A stretch of 64,000 nt of DNA from Marinobacter zhanjiangensis (GTDB lineage Bacteria; Pseudomonadota; Gammaproteobacteria; Pseudomonadales; Oleiphilaceae): the NCBI RefSeq assembly GCF_014651935.1, contig NZ_BMXV01000004.1, positions 248,001 through 312,000 of the forward strand. The letters are read 5' to 3'. Each line of letters begins with the position of its first letter. The stretch's first letter is position 1. This document shows, in pieces, positions 34,418 through 43,806 of the stretch. The notes under the pieces were generated by a model. The model was not told the origin of the DNA and ran no database searches. It saw nothing but the letters and a program-made list of their open reading frames with translations. Both the position numbers and the translations under genes were made by a program.

Positions 34418-36796
34418 TCAGCCGCCGCGATGGAAAGCATCCGCCCAGGCCAGGGCCTCGCTGGCGGGCAGTGGCCGGGTAAAGTGAAACCCCTGCGCCA
34501 GATAGCACCCCATTTCCAGAAGCCGGTCCCTGGTGGCTTCGTTTTCGATGCCTTCGGCCACCACCCGGCGCTGGAAGTTCCGGGAGAGGGCGATAATGGC
34601 CCCCACCACCTTTTCGTCGTCCGGATCTTCAAGCATGTCGGTCACAAAGGTCCGGTCGATCTTGATTTCCTGCACCGGCAGGCGGCGGAAGTAATCCAGC
34701 GAGGAATAACCGGTGCCGAAATCGTCCAGCGACAAATCCACGCCCAGTGCCCGGCAGTTTTCAAGCCGCTCGATGACGATGCTGGAATCGTCCAGAGCTG
34801 TGGTCTCCAGCAGTTCCAGGGTCAGCCGGGCGCAAAGGGTTTCATCACAGCCCGCCAGGGCGTCCTTCATGTCCTGCCCGAAGCGCTCGCTCAGGAAATG
34901 GGAAGGGCTGAGGTTGATGCTCAGGCAGTAATCCAGGCCTTCGGCCTGCCAGGACTGAAGCTTGCTGACCGCATCCGCCATGACGAAGCGGCTGACGTCA
35001 GCGGCATACTCGGTGTATTCCAGGTAGGGCAGAAACTCGAAAGGTCCCAGCAGGCCGCGTTCGGGGTGGTTCCAGCGTATCAGTGCTTCAAAACCCTCAA
35101 CCTTGTTTTGCCGGAGGTTGATCCGGGGCTGAAGGTACATTTCGAACTGCCCCTCCTCCAGTGCCCGGGGAACCTGCTCGAGCACCTGCAGTTTTTCCTT
35201 GCGGCTGACATGACTTCTGATGTCGAAGAACCGGTGCTGGTTCCTGCCTTGCTCCTTGGCGGCGTACATGGCCTGATCCGCGTGCCTGAGCAGCAGGTCA
35301 GGCCCGGACTGATCCTCGGGGTAAATCGTAACGCCGAGGCTGCCGGACAGCTGAAGGTGAAAGCTGTTGTGGGGAATGGTCTGGCGTATGGCCTCCAGGA
35401 TCCGGTAATAGACCCCCTCATCGCCGACATCCCGCAGGATAGCCACGAACTCGTCGCCCCCCAGCCGGGCCACCACATCGTGCTCGCGTATGGATGCTTT
35501 CAGTCGTTCGGCCACGGTTCTGAGCACCATGTCGCCAACGGAGTGGCCGAACTCGTCGTTGATCGCCTTGAAGCCATCCAGGTCGATAAAGCACACGGCA
35601 AGCCGGCCGTGACGCCTGTCCGCCTCCACCAGCTCCGCCTCGAACAGCTCGGTGAGCCGCCGGCGGTTGGGCAGCCCGGTCAGTGAGTCGTAGTTGGCAG
35701 CGTTTTCGAGACTTTTCTTGTGTTCCAGCTTCTCTCTGTAGAAGCGTTTACGCTCGATCAGTTGGCTGACGGTCTGGAGCAGGGGGTCCAGTTCCTGAAC
35801 GAGCGCTTCGGAGTAGCCTCCGTCCCGATTGGCCAGGCCGACCAGCCCGATCATCTGGTCATCGGAGTACAGCGGGATGCCCTGATAGGCTTCGATATCC
35901 GGATGTCCTGGTGGCAGGCCGCCGCGTCTCGAGTCTGAATCGAAATGGTTGGCGGTGACAAGCTCTCCGGACGTCAGAGAGGCGCCAATCAGATTGTTGT
36001 TGTTCTCGAAGATCATGCCTCTGCGTTTGACCTGCTGGTAAAGCCCCTCGGTTTCCGGGCTCCAGGCGATGTTGGTAATGGCGCCGACCCTCAGAAAGGG
36101 CGTATTGTCGGCATGGTGGAGCACCTCCCCGATATAACCGAACTGGCTGTCGGTCAGGGTCAACAAGTCATTGAGCATCAGGTCGAAGGCGGCGTGTTCA
36201 TCTTCATGGGTCAGGAAGATGTTCTGGGCCCGGTGAATGGCCCGGGTCAGTTGAGATACCTGGATGAAATCCTGTTGCTGCCCATCGTGGTAGGCCCGCT
36301 CCACTTCATCCTCGATCAGGCTGGCAAGGCTGCGTAGGACATCGAGCTCAAACTCCGGAATACGGCGCGGCACCTTGTCAATGATGCAGAGGGTGCCAAT
36401 CTTGAAACCGCCCGGCTCCCTTACCGGCATGCCGGCATAGAAGCGGATGTGGGGCTTGCCGGTAACCAGTGGATTGTCGCGGAAACGGGCGTCCTGACTG
36501 GCGTCTTCCACGATAAAGAGTTCATCCTCAAGGATCGCGTAATCACAAAATGCGATCGAGCGTGGTGTCTGGTCAACCTCCAGCCCCTGCTTCGATTTGA
36601 ACCACTGGCGGTCTTCATCAATCAGCGTAAAAAGCGCGACGGGAACCTGGTAGAAGCGCTGGGCCATCCGGGTCAGCCGTTCAAACCGCTCAGTCGGCGG
36701 AGTGTCCAGGATGCCAAGACGTTTGAGTGCAGCAAGTCTGCGCGTTTCGGCCCTTGATCTTTCCACGGGTACTCCTGAAATTGGGCGCGCCGCCAT
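34418..36796 (-). CDS. GAF-GAF-GGDEF-EAL c-di-GMP enzyme
   Basis: 792 residues, no membrane segment. GAF domain at about 35-170, second GAF at about 195-350. GGDEF domain at about 375-540 with an intact RLGGDEF. EAL domain at about 555-790 with EALIRW, SINLSPSHF, DDFGTGYSS, KIDRTF and VVAEGIE. Both catalytic signatures are complete, so it could make and break c-di-GMP; the GAF domains probably bias the balance. Convergent with the oxygenase gene. Confidence 0.95.
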   Translation of the reverse strand: MAARPISGVPVERSRAETRRLAALKRLGILDTPPTERFERLTRMAQRFYQVPVALFTLIDEDRQWFKSKQGLEVDQTPRSIAFCDYAILEDELFIVEDASQDARFRDNPLVTGKPHIRFYAGMPVREPGGFKIGTLCIIDKVPRRIPEFELDVLRSLASLIEDEVERAYHDGQQQDFIQVSQLTRAIHRAQNIFLTHEDEHAAFDLMLNDLLTLTDSQFGYIGEVLHHADNTPFLRVGAITNIAWSPETEGLYQQVKRRGMIFENNNNLIGASLTSGELVTANHFDSDSRRGGLPPGHPDIEAYQGIPLYSDDQMIGLVGLANRDGGYSEALVQELDPLLQTVSQLIERKRFYREKLEHKKSLENAANYDSLTGLPNRRRLTELFEAELVEADRRHGRLAVCFIDLDGFKAINDEFGHSVGDMVLRTVAERLKASIREHDVVARLGGDEFVAILRDVGDEGVYYRILEAIRQTIPHNSFHLQLSGSLGVTIYPEDQSGPDLLLRHADQAMYAAKEQGRNQHRFFDIRSHVSRKEKLQVLEQVPRALEEGQFEMYLQPRINLRQNKVEGFEALIRWNHPERGLLGPFEFLPYLEYTEYAADVSRFVMADAVSKLQSWQAEGLDYCLSINLSPSHFLSERFGQDMKDALAGCDETLCARLTLELLETTALDDSSIVIERLENCRALGVDLSLDDFGTGYSSLDYFRRLPVQEIKIDRTFVTDMLEDPDDEKVVGAIIALSRNFQRRVVAEGIENEATRDRLLEMGCYLAQGFHFTRPLPASEALAWADAFHRGG

Positions 36797-36923
36797 GTAG
36801 GATGGTTTTTACCTTACAAGAGTAGTCGCGGATTCGGTCGACAGCCACTGATGGAACAGGTTACAGCCGGAATGGTCAAGTGATCTGATTGATTCGCGCG
36901 TCGTTAATGAAAGCACTGGCCTG

Positions 36924-37709
36924 TCAGTCCGGGGCGGCGCCCAGGCAGTTGAACTGCACACCGCACAGCCGGAACTCATCCGGCCCCGCTGGAAGCCCCG
37001 TTTCCGCCGCCCGGCGCAGAATGCCGGTCGGCTCCGGGGCTTTTACGTCGACACCGGTGAGCCCCTGGTCGCTGAATGTTTCCCCGTATGAGAAGCGCAG
37101 TACCGCGTTCGCCAGGTGGATGGCAGGATGGCCATTGTGGGAGCTGACCGGTAAACCGGTCACCTGTGACCAGTGTTCTGCAAGACGCTGCGGGTCACGG
37201 CCGGACAGCTCAACCCCGGTAATCGCGCTGACGATACCGGCACCGGCCTTGTCGGTCCAGGTCAGGCCGCCGGCGGGTTGCCAGTTGCCTTGCATGTCGG
37301 CCTGTTCGTCCCAGTCCACCTCAAGAAAGGCTGCCCCCATATCCCGGGGATGCAGCTGCATGATGTTCCAGCTGCCATGATCGGACTCGAAGGCGACCCT
37401 CACCTGGTTGGCTTCGGCCCGGCGGCGCACGTCAGCCTGTTCTGCCAGCGTCGGCACCTGGCAGATGACCATATAACCCCCGTCACCGCCCTTGCGCTCG
37501 AGAAAGCGTCCGGCCGCCGTGCCATCGCGAACCGGCGCCACCACCTCCAGAAACTGACTGCCGAAGGCAAACAGGGCGTTCTCCAGACCAAAGTTTGCCA
37601 CGTCCGGATCACGATGGCAGACCGGTGTCTGAAAGGCGGCTTCGATGTTTCCCTGGCAGGATTCCAATGTTTCGGCAACCAGGCAGACCTGGCGGAGGTG
37701 GATTGCCAT
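36924..37709 (-). CDS. Glyoxalase-like (VOC superfamily) protein
   Basis: 261 residues from the ATG at 37709, which has GGAGT nine bases upstream; an in-frame start at 37766 lacks an SD. Two VOC-like modules are suggested: residues 1-110 (LRQVCLVAETLESC, FGLENALFAFGSQFLEVV) and about 135-230 (ITGVELSGRDPQRLAEHWSQ). This resembles the Glyoxalase_3 type. VOC proteins bind a metal and act on small molecules as lyases, dioxygenases or resistance proteins. It is divergent from the cytosine operon with a 408-base gap, and its role is unknown. Confidence 0.75.
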   Translation of the reverse strand: MAIHLRQVCLVAETLESCQGNIEAAFQTPVCHRDPDVANFGLENALFAFGSQFLEVVAPVRDGTAAGRFLERKGGDGGYMVICQVPTLAEQADVRRRAEANQVRVAFESDHGSWNIMQLHPRDMGAAFLEVDWDEQADMQGNWQPAGGLTWTDKAGAGIVSAITGVELSGRDPQRLAEHWSQVTGLPVSSHNGHPAIHLANAVLRFSYGETFSDQGLTGVDVKAPEPTGILRRAAETGLPAGPDEFRLCGVQFNCLGAAPD

Positions 37710-37951
37710 GGTGATGTGACTCCGTATGCGTTGTTCTTGACGTATGGCCGTCGGCCGTCTGTTCATTCCTGCAGGCTGTTCATTAAAAATGGATAGCCTG
37801 TTCAGTTGAACACTACCATCTGAAACGGCTTGAAGTCAGAGACTCCCTGTTCGCACGCACCTTCCGCAATCCCGGCGACACCCTCTGGACCGAGGGAGCG
37901 AGGCCAACTGTGCACCGGGTTGGGCTGAATCGGACAGGAGGCGGGTGAACC

Positions 37952-37968
37952 TGCACCGGCATGATGCA
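37952..37968. promoter_or_regulatory. NtrC-like site upstream of the cytosine operon
   Basis: TGCACCGGCATGATGCA matches 11 of the 12 fixed bases of TGCACC-N5-GGTGCA. A related half site TGCACC lies 41 bases upstream. Cytosine is a nitrogen source, so nitrogen control is plausible. Confidence 0.4.
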
Positions 37969-38004
37969 GGGGGCGTCATGGGAAGGCTTTGATATGTCAA
38001 TTAT

Positions 38005-38019
38005 TGTGCACTATGCACA
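38005..38019. promoter_or_regulatory. Inverted repeat, possible operator of the cytosine operon
   Basis: TGTGCA-CTA-TGCACA is a perfect dyad about 100 bases before the permease start. The PucR-type regulator encoded in the operon is a candidate ligand. Confidence 0.4.
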
Positions 38020-38117
38020 TCCGTGAGGTTGGCCCAGGGGATGGATGGCGGATCTGGGCGGCTATGGCATGAACGTTGCGACCTCTCGAGGCATTTACTC
38101 ACCAAGGAGAGATGGCA

Positions 38118-39401
38118 ATGACAACCCAGGTATCCCCCCAGGAGCAGGATTATCCCCTGAGCCCGGTTCCGATGGATCAGCGCAAAAGCATCTGGTCCAT
38201 GGGGCTGGTCCTGCTCGGCTTCACGTTTTTCACGGCCACCATGTGGGCCGGTGGCAGTGTTGGCGTCGCTTTCGACTTTTCGACCATGCTGATGGTTCTG
38301 GCCGCCGGCAATCTCCTGCTGGGGATTTATGCGGCGGTGCTTGGTTATATCGCTGCAAAAACCGGCCTGAACACCGCGCTGATGAGTCGTTTTACCTTCG
38401 GTGAAATCGGCAGCAAGCTTTCGGACTTCATTCTCGGCTTTACCCAGATAGGGTGGTACGCCTGGGGCACGGCCACCATGGCGATACTGCTGGTCAAGCT
38501 GACCGGTTTGCCTGAAAGCTGGACTGCCCCGCTGATGGTGGTCTTCGGATTCGGTTTCTGCGTGACCGCCTTTGTTGGCTATCGTGGCCTGGAGATCCTC
38601 TCCCGCTTCGCGGTACCGGCCATGATCGTGCTCATTGCCGTGAGCATGACCATCGCCACCTCGGACGCCGGCGGTCTGGGTGGCCTGCTGGCCATAACTC
38701 CGACAGACGAGATGACGGCTGCCGCTGCCATCACCCTGGTATTCGGCACCTTTGTCAGTGGCGGAACCCAGGCAACCAACTGGACCCGCTTCGCCAGGTC
38801 CGGCAAAACCGCTGTGATTGCCACGCTGCTGGCATTCTTCCTGGGTAACGGTCTTATGACACTGATTGGCGCTTTCGGCGCCCTAGTGTATCAGCAAGCC
38901 GATATTGTCGACATCATGGTTGCTCAGGGGCTTGCCACGCTGGGCATTCTGATGCTGTTCCTGAATCTGTGGACCACCCAGGACAACACGGTCTATAACT
39001 TCGCCGTTGCCGGCTGCAATATGCTGCGCACGCGCCGTCGCAAGATGGTCACGGTCGGTGGCGCCGCTATCGGTACTGTGCTGGCGGTCATGGGTATGTA
39101 TGAATGGCTGATTCCGTTCCTGGTGTTGCTGGGCACTTTCATACCACCCATCGGTGGTGTGATCATGGCCAGCTACTTTGTCGGCTACAAGCGCCGGTAC
39201 CCCGCCCTGGATGAAGTGACCTTGCCGGCGTTCAATGTGCCGGGCCTTTCAGCCTATGCCATTGGTTCGGCAGCCGCCTATACTTCACCCTGGATCGCCC
39301 CGATCGTCGGGGTACTGGTGGCCGCTACAAGCTATAGTCTGATCCTGCTGGTCAGTGAGGCTGTTCGCGAACGCCGGACGCAGGTGACAGGAGCGGCGTA
39401 G
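38118..39401 (+). CDS. codB: Cytosine permease (NCS1 family)
   Basis: 427 residues from the ATG at 38118, eight bases after AAGGAG; starts at 38076 and 38112 are in frame but badly placed. About twelve membrane helices. NCS1-family text: GLVLLGFTFFTATMWAGGSV, FGEIGSKLSDF and WTTQDNTVYNFAVAG. Imports cytosine or a close analogue by cation symport. Directly followed by the regulator gene and the deaminase gene. Confidence 0.92.
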   Translation: MTTQVSPQEQDYPLSPVPMDQRKSIWSMGLVLLGFTFFTATMWAGGSVGVAFDFSTMLMVLAAGNLLLGIYAAVLGYIAAKTGLNTALMSRFTFGEIGSKLSDFILGFTQIGWYAWGTATMAILLVKLTGLPESWTAPLMVVFGFGFCVTAFVGYRGLEILSRFAVPAMIVLIAVSMTIATSDAGGLGGLLAITPTDEMTAAAAITLVFGTFVSGGTQATNWTRFARSGKTAVIATLLAFFLGNGLMTLIGAFGALVYQQADIVDIMVAQGLATLGILMLFLNLWTTQDNTVYNFAVAGCNMLRTRRRKMVTVGGAAIGTVLAVMGMYEWLIPFLVLLGTFIPPIGGVIMASYFVGYKRRYPALDEVTLPAFNVPGLSAYAIGSAAAYTSPWIAPIVGVLVAATSYSLILLVSEAVRERRTQVTGAA

Positions 39402-40106
39402 GTGGTAATGAGGTGCCGGGACATTCCGGAACTCCCGGGCCTCGGAGCCATCGGGCTGCGCGGTGGGGTATCGGGCGCGGACAATCCGGTCCGGTGGCCC
39501 TACGTGGCAGAGAACCGGTCGTTCAGCCCCTGGATCAAAGGTGGTGAGCTGGTTTTCGTAACCGGTATCAGCCGGCACCGCAGCCCCCGGAATCTGGCCG
39601 AATGCCTTTACGAAGGCAAAGACTGCGGAATTTCGGGTCTCGTGGTGCTTACCGGCGATGCCTATATTGGCCAGTTGCCCACGATGCTGAGCCGGCTGGC
39701 GGATGATCTGGCCATGCCCCTTTTCGAGCAGCCCTATTCGCTGCCCATGGTTGAGGTTACCGAAACCATTGGCAGGGCTATCGTGTCATCGGAGCGGGAA
39801 GCCGTTCCGGACTCTGCCGGAACGCTGGCGAAAGCGGTAGCGGATTGCATTGGTTATGACCGGCTGCAAGCACTGGTCAGTGAGTATTTGCCAGAAGACA
39901 GCGGGCGCCTGGTAGTGTCATCAGAGATTCTGGAAGCCTGGCTTGCCCACCGGGGTAATCAGTCCGCCATGGCCCAAGCACTTGGCTGCCACCGGAATAC
40001 CATCCGCAACCGGATGAATCGGCTGAGTGCTGAGTTATCTGATACAAACGACGCGGCTGGTGACTTCAGATCACGGTTGCTAGCCCATTTGCTGACCCAG
40101 CCATAA
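39402..40106 (+). CDS. PucR-type transcriptional regulator of the cytosine operon
   Basis: 234 residues from a GTG touching the codB stop, with ACAGGAG nine bases upstream (ATG at 39408 is the alternative). The N-terminal half is the PucR purine-catabolism domain (DIPELPGLGAIGLRGGVSGA, then GISGLVVLTGDAYI). The C-terminal HTH_30 domain reads AMAQALGCHRNTIRNRMNRL. The central region is shorter than in full PucR proteins. Being inside the operon, it probably senses cytosine or a product and controls the operon. Confidence 0.85.
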   Translation: MVMRCRDIPELPGLGAIGLRGGVSGADNPVRWPYVAENRSFSPWIKGGELVFVTGISRHRSPRNLAECLYEGKDCGISGLVVLTGDAYIGQLPTMLSRLADDLAMPLFEQPYSLPMVEVTETIGRAIVSSEREAVPDSAGTLAKAVADCIGYDRLQALVSEYLPEDSGRLVVSSEILEAWLAHRGNQSAMAQALGCHRNTIRNRMNRLSAELSDTNDAAGDFRSRLLAHLLTQP

Positions 40107-40128
40107 ATCCAACCCCCAGGAAAATGTT

Positions 40129-41376
40129 ATGACAGATTGTCTGGATGCCATTGTAAACGCCCGGCTACAGGGTCGGGAGGGCCTACACCGGCTTGCCGTA
40201 GTGAACGGACGGTTCAGTGACATTACTGGCCAGCAGGGGCCTGTCGAGGCCAATAGCAATGAACTGGATGCCAGCGGCAACCTGGTTTCCGCGCCATTCG
40301 TGGAGCCCCATATTCACCTGGATGCCGCCATGACCGCGGGAGAACCCCGCTGGAACCAGAGTGGTACGCTTTTCGAGGGCATCGAGTGCTGGGCGGAACG
40401 CAAGGCCACACTGACCCGTGATGATGTTATTGCCCGGGCGGAACAGACCCTGAAACTGTTCGCCGATAACGGCATTCAGTATGTGCGAACCCACGTGGAC
40501 GTTACCGATCCCCAGTTAACTGCGCTCAAGGCCATGCTGGAAGTGCGAGAGCGCACCGTCGCATCCGTGGACCTGCAGATTGTCGCCTTTCCCCAGGAGG
40601 GCATCTGGTCGTTCAATAATGGTCGTGAGTTGATGGAAGAGGCCGTACGACTGGGCGCGGATGTGGTGGGTGGCATTCCACATTTTGAGTTCACGCGGGA
40701 TTATGGTGCCGAATCCGTCCGCTGGCTGATGAATCTAGCCCAGAAGCACGACCGGCTGGTTGACGTTCACTGTGACGAGATTGACGATCCCGAATCGAAG
40801 TTCCTGGAGGTGCTGGCGGCGGAAGCTCTGCGGCTTGACTACGGGTCCCGGGTGACGGCCAGCCATACCTGTGCCATGGGTTCCTATAACGACGCCTATT
40901 GCAGCCGCTTGTTTCGTCTGCTGAAGAAGTCGGGCTTGCGATTTCTGTCCATGCCGACCGAGAGCCTTCACCTGCAGGGACGGTTCGATGGTTACCCCAA
41001 ACGCCGGGGGCTGACACGAGTGCCAGAATTGCTTGATGCGGGTCTGAAGGTGGCGTTTGGTCAGGATTCGATCCGGGATCCGTGGTACCCGCTGGGTAAT
41101 GGCAACATGCTGCGCACGCTGGATGTGGGTTTGCACGGGTGCCATATGCTGGGCATGAACCGGATCGAGCGCTCGCTGGAACTTGTCACGACGAACGGCG
41201 CCGCTGCGCTGGATCTGAAGGAGTTTGGTATTTCCGGCGGGATGCCCGCGCGCTGCGTGGTACTTCAGGGGCGGTCACCCTATGAGGTGTTACTGGGGCA
41301 GCAGCCGGTGCTGGCCTCCGTCCGTGATGGCAGGGTTCTGGTGCGGCGGGAGTCGCAGGGCCCGGACCTCTACTGA
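40129..41376 (+). CDS. codA: CodA-family cytosine deaminase, probably a 5-methylcytosine deaminase
   Basis: 415 residues that align without gaps to E. coli CodA through the active site. Metal ligands H61 and H63 (EPHIHLD), H214 and D313, with Q156 (FPQEG), E217 (HCDEIDD) and H246 (TASHT), are all present. Position 314, Asp in E. coli CodA, is Ser here (FGQDSIRDPWYP), and 312 is Gln rather than His. Loss of Asp314 is the reported mark of bacterial 5-methylcytosine deaminases (Kpn00632 group). Predicted reactions: 5-methylcytosine to thymine, and possibly cytosine to uracil. Last gene of the operon; terminator at 41422. Confidence 0.93.
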   Translation: MTDCLDAIVNARLQGREGLHRLAVVNGRFSDITGQQGPVEANSNELDASGNLVSAPFVEPHIHLDAAMTAGEPRWNQSGTLFEGIECWAERKATLTRDDVIARAEQTLKLFADNGIQYVRTHVDVTDPQLTALKAMLEVRERTVASVDLQIVAFPQEGIWSFNNGRELMEEAVRLGADVVGGIPHFEFTRDYGAESVRWLMNLAQKHDRLVDVHCDEIDDPESKFLEVLAAEALRLDYGSRVTASHTCAMGSYNDAYCSRLFRLLKKSGLRFLSMPTESLHLQGRFDGYPKRRGLTRVPELLDAGLKVAFGQDSIRDPWYPLGNGNMLRTLDVGLHGCHMLGMNRIERSLELVTTNGAAALDLKEFGISGGMPARCVVLQGRSPYEVLLGQQPVLASVRDGRVLVRRESQGPDLY

Positions 41377-41421
41377 GTCGGTCTGTTGCAGGGCTGGAGT
41401 CCCTGGTTACTGGGCGGTTAA

Positions 41422-41460
41422 CCCTGCCTGTTCTGCTTATCGCAGGGCAAACAGGCAGGG
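41422..41460 (+). terminator. Terminator after codA
   Basis: CCCTGCCTGTT / AACAGGCAGGG, an 11-bp perfect stem, with an inner CTGC/GCAG pair. It lies 45 bases after the codA stop. Confidence 0.65.
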
Positions 41461-41495
41461 CAAGACACGGCAACCGGCAGGGTTTATGCCAGACC

Positions 41496-41760
41496 TCAGG
41501 CCGCGTTTTTCTTGCGCCAGGCCAGTTCGTTGGCGATTGTGGCCTTGGGTAGCAGCATCTGGAAATCGATCTCGGCAACCTCCTTGCCGTCCTTGAGCCG
41601 CTGCACAAAGTCCGGATTGGCCAGCGCTTTCTTGCCTATTGCCAGCAGGGCGCCGGGGAACTGGTTGGCCACATCCTGGCAGTTGGTTTCGTCAATGCCG
41701 CCATTGACGATCAGGTTGATCGGATATTCTGTCGTGACGTCACTAATACAGCACCAGAAA
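41496..41760 (-). pseudogene. C-terminal remnant of an NADH:flavin oxidoreductase-like gene
   Basis: The minus-strand frame ending at 41496 reads YPINLIVNGGIDETNCQDVA, then PGALLAIGKKALANPDFVQR and a normal-looking end ELAWRKKNAA. This is the last strand-helix part of an Old Yellow Enzyme-like TIM barrel (phosphate-binding GG and the IGKxALANPD text). No start codon is available and the frame ends next to the diguanylate cyclase stop, so only about 85 codons remain. Confidence 0.65.
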
Positions 41761-41767
41761 GCGTCGA

Positions 41768-43054
41768 TTACAGGGCGACCCGGTTCTTGCCCTGTCTCTT
41801 GGCCTCGTAGAGCTTTTTGTCGACACGCTCGAGCAAAGTTGCAGGCCGGTCATCGGCCATTGATTCGGTAACGCCGATGGACAGGGTGACCTGTCCGACC
41901 TTGCCGAAGGTCTCCCCGGCCATGGCTGCACGGATCTTTTCAGCGATATCCTGCGCCTTGTCCTGGCCGCAGAATGGCAGCAGCACAATGAATTCCTCTC
42001 CGCCCCAGCGTATGCACTTGTCGGTCTTGCGGGTCTGTTCCATCAGTATGTCGGCAACGGCCTTTATAATCTCGTCGCCGCGGGCGTGGCCGAAGGTATC
42101 GTTCACCGGCTTGAAATCATCGATGTCCGCCATGAGCAGGGACAAGGTGGCGCTTTTCTCAACGGCCTGAATGAGTGCAACGTCGAGATCGATTTCGCCG
42201 GCCCGGCGATTCAGCAAACCGGTCAGTGAATCGTGGGACGCCTGTTCGCGGAGCTTGAGCTCGGCGAAAACGCGGTCGGTCAGGTCCTTGATGATGCTGA
42301 TGAAGTGAGTGATTTCACCGTCGGCATTCTTCACCGGGGTAATGGTCTGCTGGCAGTGAATTTCCTGGCCGTCCTTGTGCTGGTTGACCACCATGGCCCG
42401 GAACGGCAGGCCCTTGTTCAGGCGTCGCCACAGCCCCCTGTAGAACTTGTCGTCGTGCTTGCCGGACTTGAGCACCGAGGGCCTGCGGCCGATAACCTCG
42501 GTGGGCGTATAGCCGGTCAGTATTTCGAATCCCTGGTTGGCAAACTCGATTACCCCCTCGGCATCGGTGATGAAAATACCGTCATAGGCCGCGTCAATGG
42601 CCTTGGCAAAAAGGTTGCCGGTGGATTGTTCGGCATGCAACTGGGTGATGTCCTTCTGGATGGATACGTAGAAGCGGACATCGCCGGCCTCGTTCCGCAC
42701 CGGCGAAATGTTCCACTCCACCAGATAAGGGTTTCCGCTCTTGCGGTAATTGATGGTGGCACCAGAGAAGGAACCACTGGCCTGCAGGTCGTGACGAAGC
42801 CTGTTAATGACAGACGACTCCGTCAGTGGTCCCTGCAGTATGCGGGGGTTGCTCCCGGCCAGCTCATCAGCGGAATAGCCGGTCATGTGGCAGAAGGCCG
42901 GGTTGACGTAAATGATGTGGTGGTCGGCATCGGTAATCACCACGGAATTGAACGCGAACTCGGCGGTCGCCCGCATCAACAAGAGCGAGTCGTCGCGGGA
43001 GAGGTCTGGTAATTCCGGGAATGCTCTGGTGTTCAAGCTGCGTCCTGTGGGCAA
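41768..43054 (-). CDS. PAS-PAS-GGDEF diguanylate cyclase
   Basis: 428 residues. PAS domain at about 20-140 (ITDADHHIIYVNPAFCHMTG), second PAS at about 150-265 (ITDAEGVIEFANQGFEILTG), each with a PAC-like end. GGDEF domain to the end with an intact GGEEF (RWGGEEF). No membrane helix, so probably a cytoplasmic sensor making c-di-GMP. A flavoenzyme relic lies directly behind it. Confidence 0.95.
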   Translation of the reverse strand: MPTGRSLNTRAFPELPDLSRDDSLLLMRATAEFAFNSVVITDADHHIIYVNPAFCHMTGYSADELAGSNPRILQGPLTESSVINRLRHDLQASGSFSGATINYRKSGNPYLVEWNISPVRNEAGDVRFYVSIQKDITQLHAEQSTGNLFAKAIDAAYDGIFITDAEGVIEFANQGFEILTGYTPTEVIGRRPSVLKSGKHDDKFYRGLWRRLNKGLPFRAMVVNQHKDGQEIHCQQTITPVKNADGEITHFISIIKDLTDRVFAELKLREQASHDSLTGLLNRRAGEIDLDVALIQAVEKSATLSLLMADIDDFKPVNDTFGHARGDEIIKAVADILMEQTRKTDKCIRWGGEEFIVLLPFCGQDKAQDIAEKIRAAMAGETFGKVGQVTLSIGVTESMADDRPATLLERVDKKLYEAKRQGKNRVAL

Positions 43055-43315
43055 AGAGGTCTGGCCGACGGTGCCTGCCTGATGAGTAACGTCGATAACC
43101 TATAGTGTAGCAATGAGACTCGTAAATACGCGGGTGTCCTGATAGCCGATCAGGAATATCTGGCCGGGCAGCAACTAAACGTCGTTATTGAGGGGCGGGT
43201 CAGTCTCGGCAGGTATCGGAAACGTCAGGATGAATTCGCAACGCCCAGGGTGTGTTGATCGGCGTGTAAACATCCTTGTCTGACCACGCCGGTCAACGGG
43301 GCTTGCCGGTTGCTT

Positions 43316-43573
43316 TTACTTCTCGGCTGACGATTCGTATTCGTGAATCATGTGAAACAACTGATCCTTGAGATGGAGGCGTTGTTTCTTGAGATCTTCC
43401 AGGTGTTCATCGGAGGTGTTCTCCGCCCCCAATTCGTAGCGGTGAACCTCATGCTCTACCTCGTGGTATTCCTCGAACAGCTTCGCAAAATGATTGTCAT
43501 TGATTTTCAGGTGGTGGATGGCTTCTTTTGATTCGGGTAGCTCATGGACCAGATCGTGCTTTTCTACAGACAT
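43316..43573 (-). CDS. DUF465/YdcH-like small protein
   Basis: 85 residues from the ATG at 43573; the longer start at 43606 lacks an SD. Text HHLKINDNHFAKLFEEYHEV and LKKQRLHLKDQLFHMI is typical of YdcH/DUF465, a short helical hairpin of unknown function. Alone between a diguanylate cyclase and an EAL gene. Confidence 0.85.
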   Translation of the reverse strand: MSVEKHDLVHELPESKEAIHHLKINDNHFAKLFEEYHEVEHEVHRYELGAENTSDEHLEDLKKQRLHLKDQLFHMIHEYESSAEK

Positions 43574-43806
43574 ATAGATAATCTCTATGCTTGGGTTGAG
43601 TTGCATTGATTCACTGTATGCCTTCCATGCTACTCAGTATTTGACGCTCGTCAATGATCCATGCGGCTTTGCTGCTGAATGAGAGGGGAAGGTTCCGGTT
43701 TGCTCGCCGGGTTTGATTCCGTGCACTTCGGCTATTGTCGAGGGCGCGCGAGTCTGAGCAGCGGCTGATTCTACAAAACAGAATCCCGGGCACGCCTTTG
43801 CCCACT

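Larger units (their letters stand above)
37710..38117. other. Divergent regulatory region before the cytosine operon
   Basis: About 408 bases. It contains an NtrC-like dyad at 37952-37968 and an inverted repeat at 38005-38019. A half-match TGCACC lies at 37911. No RNA gene or small ORF is convincing, and no clean sigma-54 promoter was found. Confidence 0.5.

Noticed and set aside
36924..37766. Longer start for the glyoxalase-like gene at 37766
   Set aside because: No SD, and the extra residues do not look like part of the fold; the ATG at 37709 has GGAGT at proper spacing.
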